Shown: piece after piece, positions 5,962-12,808 of the stretch | How the letters are laid out: the number at the start of each line of letters is the position of its first letter | Numbering within the stretch: the first letter of the stretch is position 1 | From: Desulfobacteraceae bacterium | Lineage (GTDB): Bacteria > Desulfobacterota > DSM-4660 > Desulfatiglandales > Desulfatiglandaceae | Assembly: GCA_020349865.1 (NCBI GenBank) | Contig: CP070700.1 | Location: 4,217,630-4,232,608, forward strand | Direction of reading: 5' to 3' | Length of the DNA: 14,979 nt | The notes under the pieces: model-generated | Told to the model about the DNA's origin: nothing | Database searches by the model: none | Seen by the model: the letters and a program-made list of their open reading frames with translations, nothing else | Made by a program: the position numbers and the translations under genes

Positions 5962-7765
5962 AATAGAATGGAAGAATATCCGCCTGGTGCCCATCATTCA
6001 CAACAGGATGGAATTTGCCATAGAAGTCAGGCGGCAGTTTGAAGAGTTCAGGCCTGATCATGTGGCCGTGGAGTATCCGGACACATTAGGAGATAGGATT
6101 CTTCAGGGCGTGAAAAGGCTTCCCCTTTTATCGGTAGTCTACTATGAGGATAAGGATGGTGCCTTCACCTACCTGCTTCTGGAACCCACCGACGGACAGG
6201 TGGAGGCCGTCCGTATGGCCCTTTCAGAAGGGCTCCCCATTCACTTTATAGACCGTGACACAAGCGGATACCCCTTGGACTTCTCACCCATGCCGGACCC
6301 CTATGCCGTCAAGGCAATCGGACATTTTTTATATTCGCAGGCCTACCTTAAAGTTTATCAAGCAGGGTCTTCTTTCCCGGAGGACACCCTTCGGGAAAAG
6401 ACAATGGTTTATCATTTGCAGCGATTAAGTAAGAAAGGGGGGCGGATTCTTTTTGTGGGAGGGTTATCTCATCTCCCCGGACTCATTGAAATGCTCAATC
6501 AGCCCCAAATTCAAGTTATTGGCCGGAGAAAAAGAGAAGGCGTAGGGCTGGCCCACCTGCATAGAGAGTCGAGCCAGGAAATTTTGAGTGAAATGCCATA
6601 TCTTGCAGCAGCCTACGAGCGGGCCAGATCCGGGGAAGGATTGGACAAGCTGGACCGGCTTAAGAACATCAGTAAATTGATCAATAGTGCTACGAAAAAT
6701 CACTGGAAGAAAAACAAGGAAGAACTATCGCATAACCAGATCAGAATTCTACACAAATTTGCCAGAAACTATGCGTTGCTCAGCGGATATCTTGTCCCCA
6801 ATTTTTACCAACTCATTGTTGCGGCACGGGGGGCTGCGGATGACAACTTCGCCTATGAGGTCTGGGAAAAAGGAAGCGAATACCCCTGGCAGGCCGAGGA
6901 GCCTCGTATGCCCATACTGCGTCTAAAAGGAGAGGACATTTTTCTTGAACAGAAGAGAATCAGGTTTCACCGGCGTCTAAAGACCATGCGGAGGCGTCTC
7001 GTACCGGTTCCGGTCAGGAAAAAGAAAAGAGAAAGATATCCGGGAGAGTGGCGGAGACAATTCAAAGGATTTTCTATCTGTTCTCACCCTCCAGAGGATG
7101 TAGTAATAGAAGGGTATGGCCAGTATCTTAAGAAAAAGGCCTTTGAAATCAAAACTGAAGAGAACAGCCGGATAGAGCCTTTCATGTGCTCTATGTTAGA
7201 GGGCATCGATATCAGGGAAACCATCAGGGACTGGGAGCGAGGAACAATTTATGTCAGGGCAGAAAGACCACTTAAGGGCAAGGTTGGTTCAGTGGTGGTT
7301 ATTTTTGATGCGGATCTCGCCAAAGATGATGGAAAAGAAAACTTCCCCTGGTGCGTTACCTGGCTCGGGGAGCATGCCCAGGAATCGGATATGGCCTTTT
7401 ACAGTACGCCTGCCGGAGAAATAATGGATGGCCCCGGGATCTCCAGATGCCAGTATGGCGGTTTCATGCTCACCTATCCGCCCATGCGTGTTTACGATAT
7501 ATGGAGAGATCCGTTTTTTGACTTCGCCAGGAACAAGCCTGAAAGGCTGCTTATAGCTGCACTCGACTACTGCCTTGAGAAGCACTTAGTCTATGTTGCC
7601 GCCACGCCGCCCTCAGGCTGGTGTCACAGTATGGCCGCGCGTTTAGGAAAAAAAATCATTTACCTCCCCATTGGCTCCATCTCTCCGGTCACCTTAAAAA
7701 AGATCAGACAGTTTCATGTCCTGGATGGTCATCCCGTGAGAAGGTATGCCCATCACTATATTTAA
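5939..7765 (+). CDS. TraB/ChaN-like domain protein with basic linker and unknown C-terminal module
   Basis: A 608-residue protein that I do not recognise as a named family. Residues 14-190 resemble the TraB/PrgY and ChaN-EreA fold: RLVPIIHNRMEFA with H21, HVAVEYPDT with E45, HFIDRD with D106, and ILFVGGLSHLPGL with H178, in the order these families place their conserved His/Glu/Asp. Residues 200-335 are mostly helical. Residues 339-376 are extremely basic (Arg/Lys-rich). From about 411 a distinct module contains VVVIFDAD (452-459), FPWCVTWLGEH (469-479), ESDMAFYSTP (482-491), GGFMLTYPP (507-515) and FHVLDGH (592-598). No signal peptide or membrane helix is seen, so it is probably cytoplasmic. 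The ATG at 5939 lies inside the moxR-like gene with AAGG before it, implying translational coupling and a shared complex. DUF5682-like MoxR-associated proteins are possible relatives, but I cannot verify this. Confidence 0.7.
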   Translation: MIPITNNRIEWKNIRLVPIIHNRMEFAIEVRRQFEEFRPDHVAVEYPDTLGDRILQGVKRLPLLSVVYYEDKDGAFTYLLLEPTDGQVEAVRMALSEGLPIHFIDRDTSGYPLDFSPMPDPYAVKAIGHFLYSQAYLKVYQAGSSFPEDTLREKTMVYHLQRLSKKGGRILFVGGLSHLPGLIEMLNQPQIQVIGRRKREGVGLAHLHRESSQEILSEMPYLAAAYERARSGEGLDKLDRLKNISKLINSATKNHWKKNKEELSHNQIRILHKFARNYALLSGYLVPNFYQLIVAARGAADDNFAYEVWEKGSEYPWQAEEPRMPILRLKGEDIFLEQKRIRFHRRLKTMRRRLVPVPVRKKKRERYPGEWRRQFKGFSICSHPPEDVVIEGYGQYLKKKAFEIKTEENSRIEPFMCSMLEGIDIRETIRDWERGTIYVRAERPLKGKVGSVVVIFDADLAKDDGKENFPWCVTWLGEHAQESDMAFYSTPAGEIMDGPGISRCQYGGFMLTYPPMRVYDIWRDPFFDFARNKPERLLIAALDYCLEKHLVYVAATPPSGWCHSMAARLGKKIIYLPIGSISPVTLKKIRQFHVLDGHPVRRYAHHYI

Positions 7766-7768
7766 CCC

Positions 7769-8758
7769 TTATTTCGAATACTTCTTTATGCGCCTTGCCA
7801 CACTGGCCTTGGCAGCCTCGCGGCTTTCCCCTCGAATATCGGCCTTTGCCATGGCCCATTTGTAAGCATTCTCTTCATCATTGGTATAAACCGCACACCA
7901 CATCAGGCCGGAAATAGCGCCCAGACCGACTGAGTTCATTTTGATGGCGGATCGAAATGATTTCTCGGCTGACTTATAATCCTTATTCTTATACAGGACC
8001 CAGCCTTTGAGGTCGTGGGCCAGGTAAGAGGAAGGGGCTGCAGAGACGGCAGAATCGAATAACTCAGGATCAAACGGGCCTTTATCACCCCAGGATGAAT
8101 GGAGATAATATGCCTCCAAATCCCGGCCCAGAAGCTCCAGGCTTTTAAGGGTGGTCTTCTCTGGCCATAAGGCGTTGGCCACCTGGGCATCCGGAAAGGG
8201 CAGGCCGCAGGCATCCAACCAGGCCAAAAACCCTTTACGAAAACCAATGAGCTGGTCGGCTGGATCCAGAATCAGCTCAGTTGCCCATTCTTCACGTTCC
8301 CCGTTTGTATCCGTCAGTACCAGGGCGATTTGAATTGTGCTTCCCTGTTGTTGAACACTGCCCCCTAACCAGTAACGGATGTCCTGTTCTTTGCCTAATT
8401 TGGCAATATCAAGTGGGGGACCCTCGCCGCGACAATAAGCCCTTAACTTTTCCTTTTTGAGGAAGATTTTTTTTACACGCCAGCCGAACCAAAACTCTTT
8501 AAGTCCGGTGTGAAGGGCTACGACGTTTCCCAGCAGGAAATGAACTCCCAGTCCAATACCGTCGTAAGCCTGGCCCTCCTTAGGCTGGAGTGGAAGAACG
8601 ATCAGCCTGGGTTTGCTTTCCTCCTTTTTTTCAATGGACTGTCCCATAGGTCTGCTTTTTCCACCTCCCTCACAAACATAAGGCATCAATACCGAACAAA
8701 AGGCTATCAAAAACACCGCTGATAGACTTACTCTCCTTTGCCTCATCCCACCCACCAT
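7769..8758 (-). CDS. Exported TPR protein with TolB/FlgO-like N-terminal region
   Basis: A 329-residue protein of unknown function. Residues 5-29 form a signal peptide (RQRR followed by a hydrophobic stretch), so it is likely periplasmic. A cysteine at 29 is not in a normal lipobox. Residues 50-165 show the alternating pattern of TolB/FlgO-like assembly domains: RLIVLPL, a helix, DIRYWLGGSVQQQGSTIQI, then LTDTNGEREEW. A TPR hairpin follows at about 245-278 (AHDLKGWVLYKNKDYKSAEKSF). The start may be 8758 or the ATG at 8746; neither has a strong ribosome binding site. It is convergent with the 608-residue gene, with 3 bases between the stops, and lies 20 bases downstream of the AT-rich radical SAM gene on the same strand. 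Its base composition is like the rest of the window. Confidence 0.7.
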   Translation of the reverse strand: MVGGMRQRRVSLSAVFLIAFCSVLMPYVCEGGGKSRPMGQSIEKKEESKPRLIVLPLQPKEGQAYDGIGLGVHFLLGNVVALHTGLKEFWFGWRVKKIFLKKEKLRAYCRGEGPPLDIAKLGKEQDIRYWLGGSVQQQGSTIQIALVLTDTNGEREEWATELILDPADQLIGFRKGFLAWLDACGLPFPDAQVANALWPEKTTLKSLELLGRDLEAYYLHSSWGDKGPFDPELFDSAVSAAPSSYLAHDLKGWVLYKNKDYKSAEKSFRSAIKMNSVGLGAISGLMWCAVYTNDEENAYKWAMAKADIRGESREAAKASVARRIKKYSK

Positions 8759-8778
8759 TCACTTCACAAAATTTTGCA

Positions 8779-10050
8779 TCAATTCTTTTCCAAATGCTTT
8801 CTGATAGTTACCATACCTTCGACTTTGTAATGTTTGATACTACTATAGTGGCTAATAATATCTCCTGCTTCTCTGTTTAACTCCATTTGCTTTTCGTTTA
8901 TTTCAGTACGAAAACCCTCATAAAATGGGCCTAATTTGATAGTTTTACCTTTATAGGTATCATGGACCTTTGTGTGTGGATGAGCTAAAAGCCATCTCAT
9001 TTGCAATGTAGTAATAGAATTCTCAGGTACACTGTCCATGAAATTTTTTAGTTCTCCAATATCATCTTCAATCAGGTTATTCCAACCTAATATGAAATTT
9101 GCATTGGCATGTATTTTATTTTCATAACATAAACGAATAAATTCTAACACCTCATCCGTATTTGAACCTTTGCCAATATATCTCAACATCCGATTAGTTG
9201 GAAACTCCATACCAAAACCCAATATAAGTTTCGGAAGTTTACCATCATTCTCACTTAACACTTCCTTTAAAGCTATATTTTCCGCTTTAGCAGGTCTTAT
9301 GAACAGCCGGTATTCAATGTCATTCCTGCGGGGTAGTTCAGGCAGTACCTCTCTTATGTATTTCGTTGTTATAGATCCTGTATTTAAACGCACTATCTTA
9401 TGCCCATCATGTTCCATGTCTTTAAATTCATAATTCATATCCTTTCTTTTCCTGAATACTTCCTTTGCATGCAGCGCAATGTTGCAGAATACACATTTGC
9501 GCCAATAACACCCATTATCCAATGTATACGATAAATAGACACGGTTGTCATTCGGTACAAATTCAGGCACATCAACCTTCCATTTTCCGGAAAAGTTAGG
9601 AACTTCAAACCAATCTTCTACACTCCTGCCGGTTATTTCTAAATTGGATGGCAACATATCATAACTATCAACCTTTAAATAAACAGGATGCCAGCCATTT
9701 TCATCAATTCGTCTTTCTGCTGCAATAGGACCACCTACTATAAATCTGATATCCGGATATTCTTTTGCCCATACATACGATTGATACAAATGATTGCTAT
9801 AGATAGCACTTATATAGACAGTTCCCCTATTAATGGGCAGTTTTCTATTGGCATATGTCTCATCCTGGTACCATTTTGTACGGTCTACCTCATGCTCAGT
9901 CCAATAAAAATCGCCTTTGCTTTTACATAAATCATAAGTATCTGAGAAACCATTACACAAATCAAAATAACCACCTTTAGTTTTATTATAGAATTGTAAG
10001 AATAAAGTATCGCCCATAATAGTAAACCTTTCATCATTTTCATTCTTCAT
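8779..10050 (-). CDS. Radical SAM enzyme with CX4CX2C motif, B12-binding-type architecture
   Basis: A 423-residue radical SAM protein of unknown substrate. Its 4Fe-4S motif is GCYWRKCVFC with C181, C186 and C189, a CX4CX2C spacing rather than the usual CX3CX2C. Upstream, residues 76-112 (GTVYISAIYS... FIVGGPIA) resemble the Rossmann core of B12-binding radical SAM proteins, but no DxHxxG cobalamin-ligand motif is seen. Downstream, LILGFGMEF (about 275-283), RYIGKGSNTDEVLEFI and FILGWNNL fit the TIM-barrel strands of this superfamily. Two 60-base counts inside the gene gave about 30-32% GC against 52% in a sample of the neighbouring mla operon, with matching A/T-ending codons, so recent transfer is likely. 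The start could be ATG 10050 or ATG 10017, which has AAAGG nine bases upstream. Confidence 0.85.
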   Translation of the reverse strand: MKNENDERFTIMGDTLFLQFYNKTKGGYFDLCNGFSDTYDLCKSKGDFYWTEHEVDRTKWYQDETYANRKLPINRGTVYISAIYSNHLYQSYVWAKEYPDIRFIVGGPIAAERRIDENGWHPVYLKVDSYDMLPSNLEITGRSVEDWFEVPNFSGKWKVDVPEFVPNDNRVYLSYTLDNGCYWRKCVFCNIALHAKEVFRKRKDMNYEFKDMEHDGHKIVRLNTGSITTKYIREVLPELPRRNDIEYRLFIRPAKAENIALKEVLSENDGKLPKLILGFGMEFPTNRMLRYIGKGSNTDEVLEFIRLCYENKIHANANFILGWNNLIEDDIGELKNFMDSVPENSITTLQMRWLLAHPHTKVHDTYKGKTIKLGPFYEGFRTEINEKQMELNREAGDIISHYSSIKHYKVEGMVTIRKHLEKN

Positions 10051-10147
10051 TGCACCGTCTCAATAGAATCCGGCGTAAGTTAGGAGCAGGAGGCCCTCTC
10101 TGTTCAGGAATCCCCCAATAGTAATCTATATTATAAGAGTTGTGCTT
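10040..10147 (-). pseudogene. Possible gene remnant upstream of the radical SAM gene
   Basis: On the minus strand an open 35-codon stretch without its own ATG or GTG reads through protein-like sequence, including DYYWGIPEQRGPP (residues 8-20) and NLRRILLRR (23-31), and ends at a TGA that overlaps the radical SAM start. Its composition is like the host genes and unlike the AT-rich gene that follows. It may be the tail of a gene broken when the radical SAM gene arrived. It is short and unmatched to any family I know, so this is tentative. Confidence 0.25.
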
Positions 10148-10197
10148 CTAACGTTACTCATGGGCCTGTTCCGATCCGGGGCAATTGGTCATAAATG

Positions 10198-10226
10198 CTC
10201 AACTGTGCAGTTTAAATGCCGTTGAG
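10198..10226. repeat. Inverted repeat downstream of the lipid-transport operon
   Basis: CTCAAC (10198-10203) and GTTGAG (10221-10226) are exact inverted arms, with GCA/TGC as a possible inner stem around GTTTAAA. It lies 10 bases beyond the lipoprotein stop codon and could form the 3' end of the mla transcript. It has no T-run on the minus-strand side. The CAGTTTA core also faintly recalls the dispersed repeat at 51-89 and 2696-2780. Confidence 0.35.
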
Positions 10227-10235
10227 AAAAACCAT

Positions 10236-10865
10236 TTATCGCTTGGCGGCCTGTGGTAATATTTTTTTCATTGCCTCAGCCAATTCAGAACTGAGCCCCG
10301 CAACAGCACGGCTATGAGCCGAAACAAACGCTTCATAGCTTTGTCCACTTACAGGCTCGCTAAAACTTGATTTCCTCGATACGAGCATTTTCCTGCCATC
10401 TTCGCCGAAGATGGCCCAGCGAGCCACCAGCGATGCCTTACCGCCCAGACTGCCGTCCAGGAGAATTACTTCGACCTCGACTCGATAATCGATCGGTGTA
10501 GACCCCCTCCACGGTAATACAGCAACAGGATCTTTACTGAGATGAGACGAGATGTTTTCCGCCAGCACGCGGGAGAAACTATCCTTTAAAGGCTCTGCCC
10601 ACTTGTCAAACTCAGCAATTTTGAGTTCGTTCGGGCTGACACGGGTTACAATCTGCGGTCGATCCAGATACTGAGCAACCTCGACGGGGCCGATCCCGAT
10701 CGCGATGATGTTTTCATCTGCTGATACTCGCGCTCTGTCACCGGAACCGGGTAAAGAACTCAATACATAAAACCTCGCGGGCGCTGTAATGCCAGCGCAT
10801 CCTGCTATGACCATCAACAAGCACCCGAGTACTACAAGTGTAAGTCTTGAAAAAAGATGATGCAT
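10236..10865 (-). CDS. PqiC/YmbA-like ABC transport auxiliary lipoprotein
   Basis: A 209-residue lipoprotein with signal peptide and lipobox VIAGC (lipidated Cys at 23). The mature part fits the ABC-transport auxiliary (DUF330/PqiC) family: RFYVLSSLPG (31-40), IGIGPVEVAQYLDRPQIVTR (about 56-75), a central LLDGSLGG strand region and a helical C-terminus. PqiC-type proteins sit at the outer membrane and work with MCE proteins in lipid transport. It is the last gene of the mla-like operon, 4 bases after the MCE gene. The GGGAGGTG site (10871-10878) five bases before the ATG overlaps the MCE stop codon. Presence of this protein and absence of a MlaC carrier suggest a Pqi-like, tunnel-type transfer across the periplasm. 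Confidence 0.85.
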   Translation of the reverse strand: MHHLFSRLTLVVLGCLLMVIAGCAGITAPARFYVLSSLPGSGDRARVSADENIIAIGIGPVEVAQYLDRPQIVTRVSPNELKIAEFDKWAEPLKDSFSRVLAENISSHLSKDPVAVLPWRGSTPIDYRVEVEVILLDGSLGGKASLVARWAIFGEDGRKMLVSRKSSFSEPVSGQSYEAFVSAHSRAVAGLSSELAEAMKKILPQAAKR

Positions 10866-10869
10866 TGTT

Positions 10870-11922
10870 TCACCTCCCTTTAGGTCCGCCCTTACCGCGT
10901 ATCAGAGCTTCAGGGTGACGCTCAAGATAATCTGCCCAAACACGGATCGAACGGGCGGCAGACGAAAGCTCCTTAAGCGTATTGGAAAGCTGGTAATTCA
11001 GTGTTGAATCTTTTCCAGTAACACCTTTTATCTCGCGGAGTGTCTTCTCAGCCTGCACTAAGGCCGCAGTCGCTGCTTGTGCAGTACTGTCGATGCTGGA
11101 TTGCAATGGGGCAATGCGCCTGTCCACATTACGAACAAGCTTCTGTGTGTCCCCAACGGTTTCCTTGATGCCTTTTGCTAACGGCTCTACCTGCCTATCC
11201 GCATTTCGCGCAAGTTTCCCATAATCCCTAACGCTTTCTTCAATACTTGATGCCAGCGGTTCGATCCTGTTGTTGATATTTTCCACAAGCGCCTGGATGC
11301 CTTTCAAAGTTTGGTTCACCGTGCGGATACTCTCCCCCACTTCAGGAGCATTCACCGCGCGTTCGATACCCGAAATCGCCGACGTTAATTTATGCGCCAG
11401 TTCTTCGAGCGGAAGCTTTTCGATAGTCCTGGACAATTCTTCCATGGTGGATGGAATCGTAGGTATCTCCGGGGACTCAGTGCCTTTGCCAACTAATCGC
11501 AGAGGCTTATCAGGGTAGAAATCTAATGCGATCATTAATTGGCCTGTTACCAGGCTCTCAACTGTTAGCTGCGCTCTCATGCCTCGCTCCACCATAAGTT
11601 GGGCGTATTCTAACAGATGCGTGTGCCCCCGCACCATTGTTATCCTTTGAGGATCCATCTCGATATATACCGGAATTTGAACAGATAAATCATCAGGATC
11701 GAACCGCATCACAATGTCCGTTACCGACCCGATCTTGACACCGCGAAACATGACAGGCGCCCCCACATTGAGACCTTTAATTGAACCTGAAAAATAGAGG
11801 ACGAATCTGTGTGTTTTTTTTAAAAATTGGCCGGACCCAAAGATCACAACACCCGCTAAAATCAGAGTCACTGCTCCCAAAACAAAGCCACCAATCATAG
11901 TCTTATTTGCCTGTTTGCCCAT
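10870..11922 (-). CDS. mlaD: MCE-domain (MlaD family) lipid-transport protein
   Basis: A 350-residue periplasmic protein anchored by one N-terminal membrane helix (about 9-31). A single MCE domain follows (about 37-137), including GLNVGAPVMFRGVKIG (50-65) and the GMRAQLTVESLVTGQ segment (114-128). MCE rings form hydrophobic pores for phospholipids between inner and outer membrane. The long C-terminal half is a helical coiled coil with about two and a half 25-residue repeats; the EPL/APL prolines fall at 222, 247 and 272. It ends with ADYLERHPEALIRGKG, common in this family. The gene lies between the MlaF ATPase (40 bases upstream) and the lipoprotein (4 bases downstream). The extended helical tail is more like PqiB/LetB-type periplasm-spanning proteins than short E. 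coli MlaD. Confidence 0.92.
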   Translation of the reverse strand: MGKQANKTMIGGFVLGAVTLILAGVVIFGSGQFLKKTHRFVLYFSGSIKGLNVGAPVMFRGVKIGSVTDIVMRFDPDDLSVQIPVYIEMDPQRITMVRGHTHLLEYAQLMVERGMRAQLTVESLVTGQLMIALDFYPDKPLRLVGKGTESPEIPTIPSTMEELSRTIEKLPLEELAHKLTSAISGIERAVNAPEVGESIRTVNQTLKGIQALVENINNRIEPLASSIEESVRDYGKLARNADRQVEPLAKGIKETVGDTQKLVRNVDRRIAPLQSSIDSTAQAATAALVQAEKTLREIKGVTGKDSTLNYQLSNTLKELSSAARSIRVWADYLERHPEALIRGKGGPKGR

Positions 11923-11962
11923 GAGCTACCTATCCCCATTATTCACATTCATTAACGCTTTT

Positions 11963-12769
11963 TCAGGGTTTACTGCCTTTCGTTCTCATTGATTCTCCTG
12001 CCTCTCCCCGCGTGAGAAAGTTGCGAACCCTAAAATCCTCAGACTCGTCACGTAGTTTTTTCGGATCCCCCATAGCGGTCATTGTCCTTGTATCTGCATC
12101 GAGAAATACCGAGTTGTTCCCAATAGCGAAAATGCTTGCCAGTTCTTGTGTGACCGCAACAACCGTGGCCCCAAGGCTTTCTCTTAGCTCCAGTATCAAG
12201 TCATCCAGTCTTCTCGCGCTCACCGGATCCAGACCTGCAGAGGGCTCATCAAAAAAAAGAATCTCCGGATCCAATGCTATAGCCCTGGCTAAAGCCGCAC
12301 GCTTCCTCATGCCCCCGCTGATCTCCGAAGGATAAAATTCTTCAAAACCGGCAAGACCTACTAACGAAAGTTTCAACGAAACCACTTCACGGATCTCTTT
12401 GGAGCTAAGATCCGTGTGCTGCTCCAGCGGAAGCGCAAGGTTTTCTGCCAGCGTCATGGAACTCCACAGGGCACCTCCCTGGTAGAGTATTCCTGCCCGT
12501 TTCATAATGAGGCCCCGTCCAGCAGGTCCTGCCTCCCAGAAGCTTACATCTTTATAAAAAATCTGCCCTTTGGCAGGTACTTTAAGACCGACCATATGCC
12601 GCATCAGCGTGCTCTTACCGCAACCGCTGCCACCCATGATGATAAAGACATCGCCCTGGTTGATCGTGAAATTGAGATCCCGCATAACCACGAAGCTGCC
12701 GTAGGCCATGGTGAGATCTTGGACTTTAATCTCGGGTTCTGATAACTCCGATTCAGTTTTCTTGCCCAT
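11963..12769 (-). CDS. mlaF: MlaF-type ABC transporter ATPase
   Basis: The cytoplasmic ATPase that powers the MCE lipid transporter; 268 residues. Motifs: Walker A GGSGCGKST (46-54), Q-loop YQGGALW (96-102), signature SGGMRKRAALARA (151-163), Walker B LFFDEPSAGLDP (171-182). Specific matches to the MlaF/Mkl family are IMKRAGILYQGGALWSSMTLAEN and the FAIGNNSVFLD tail. The switch (H-loop) position reads VAVTQELASIF, with Gln 208 (codon CAA) where most ABC ATPases have His. The start ATG at 12769 follows the mlaE stop by 39 bases and has only a weak GGGAA-type site upstream. Confidence 0.94.
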   Translation of the reverse strand: MGKKTESELSEPEIKVQDLTMAYGSFVVMRDLNFTINQGDVFIIMGGSGCGKSTLMRHMVGLKVPAKGQIFYKDVSFWEAGPAGRGLIMKRAGILYQGGALWSSMTLAENLALPLEQHTDLSSKEIREVVSLKLSLVGLAGFEEFYPSEISGGMRKRAALARAIALDPEILFFDEPSAGLDPVSARRLDDLILELRESLGATVVAVTQELASIFAIGNNSVFLDADTRTMTAMGDPKKLRDESEDFRVRNFLTRGEAGESMRTKGSKP

Positions 12770-12808
12770 ATTCCAATTCCCTATTAGGCCGGTACTACAA
12801 CTTTGCGG

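Noticed and set aside
10198..10235. Third copy of the dispersed repeat near 10206
   Set aside because: Only the CAGTTTA core and a loosely matching GAAAA-like tail are shared; too weak to call a copy.
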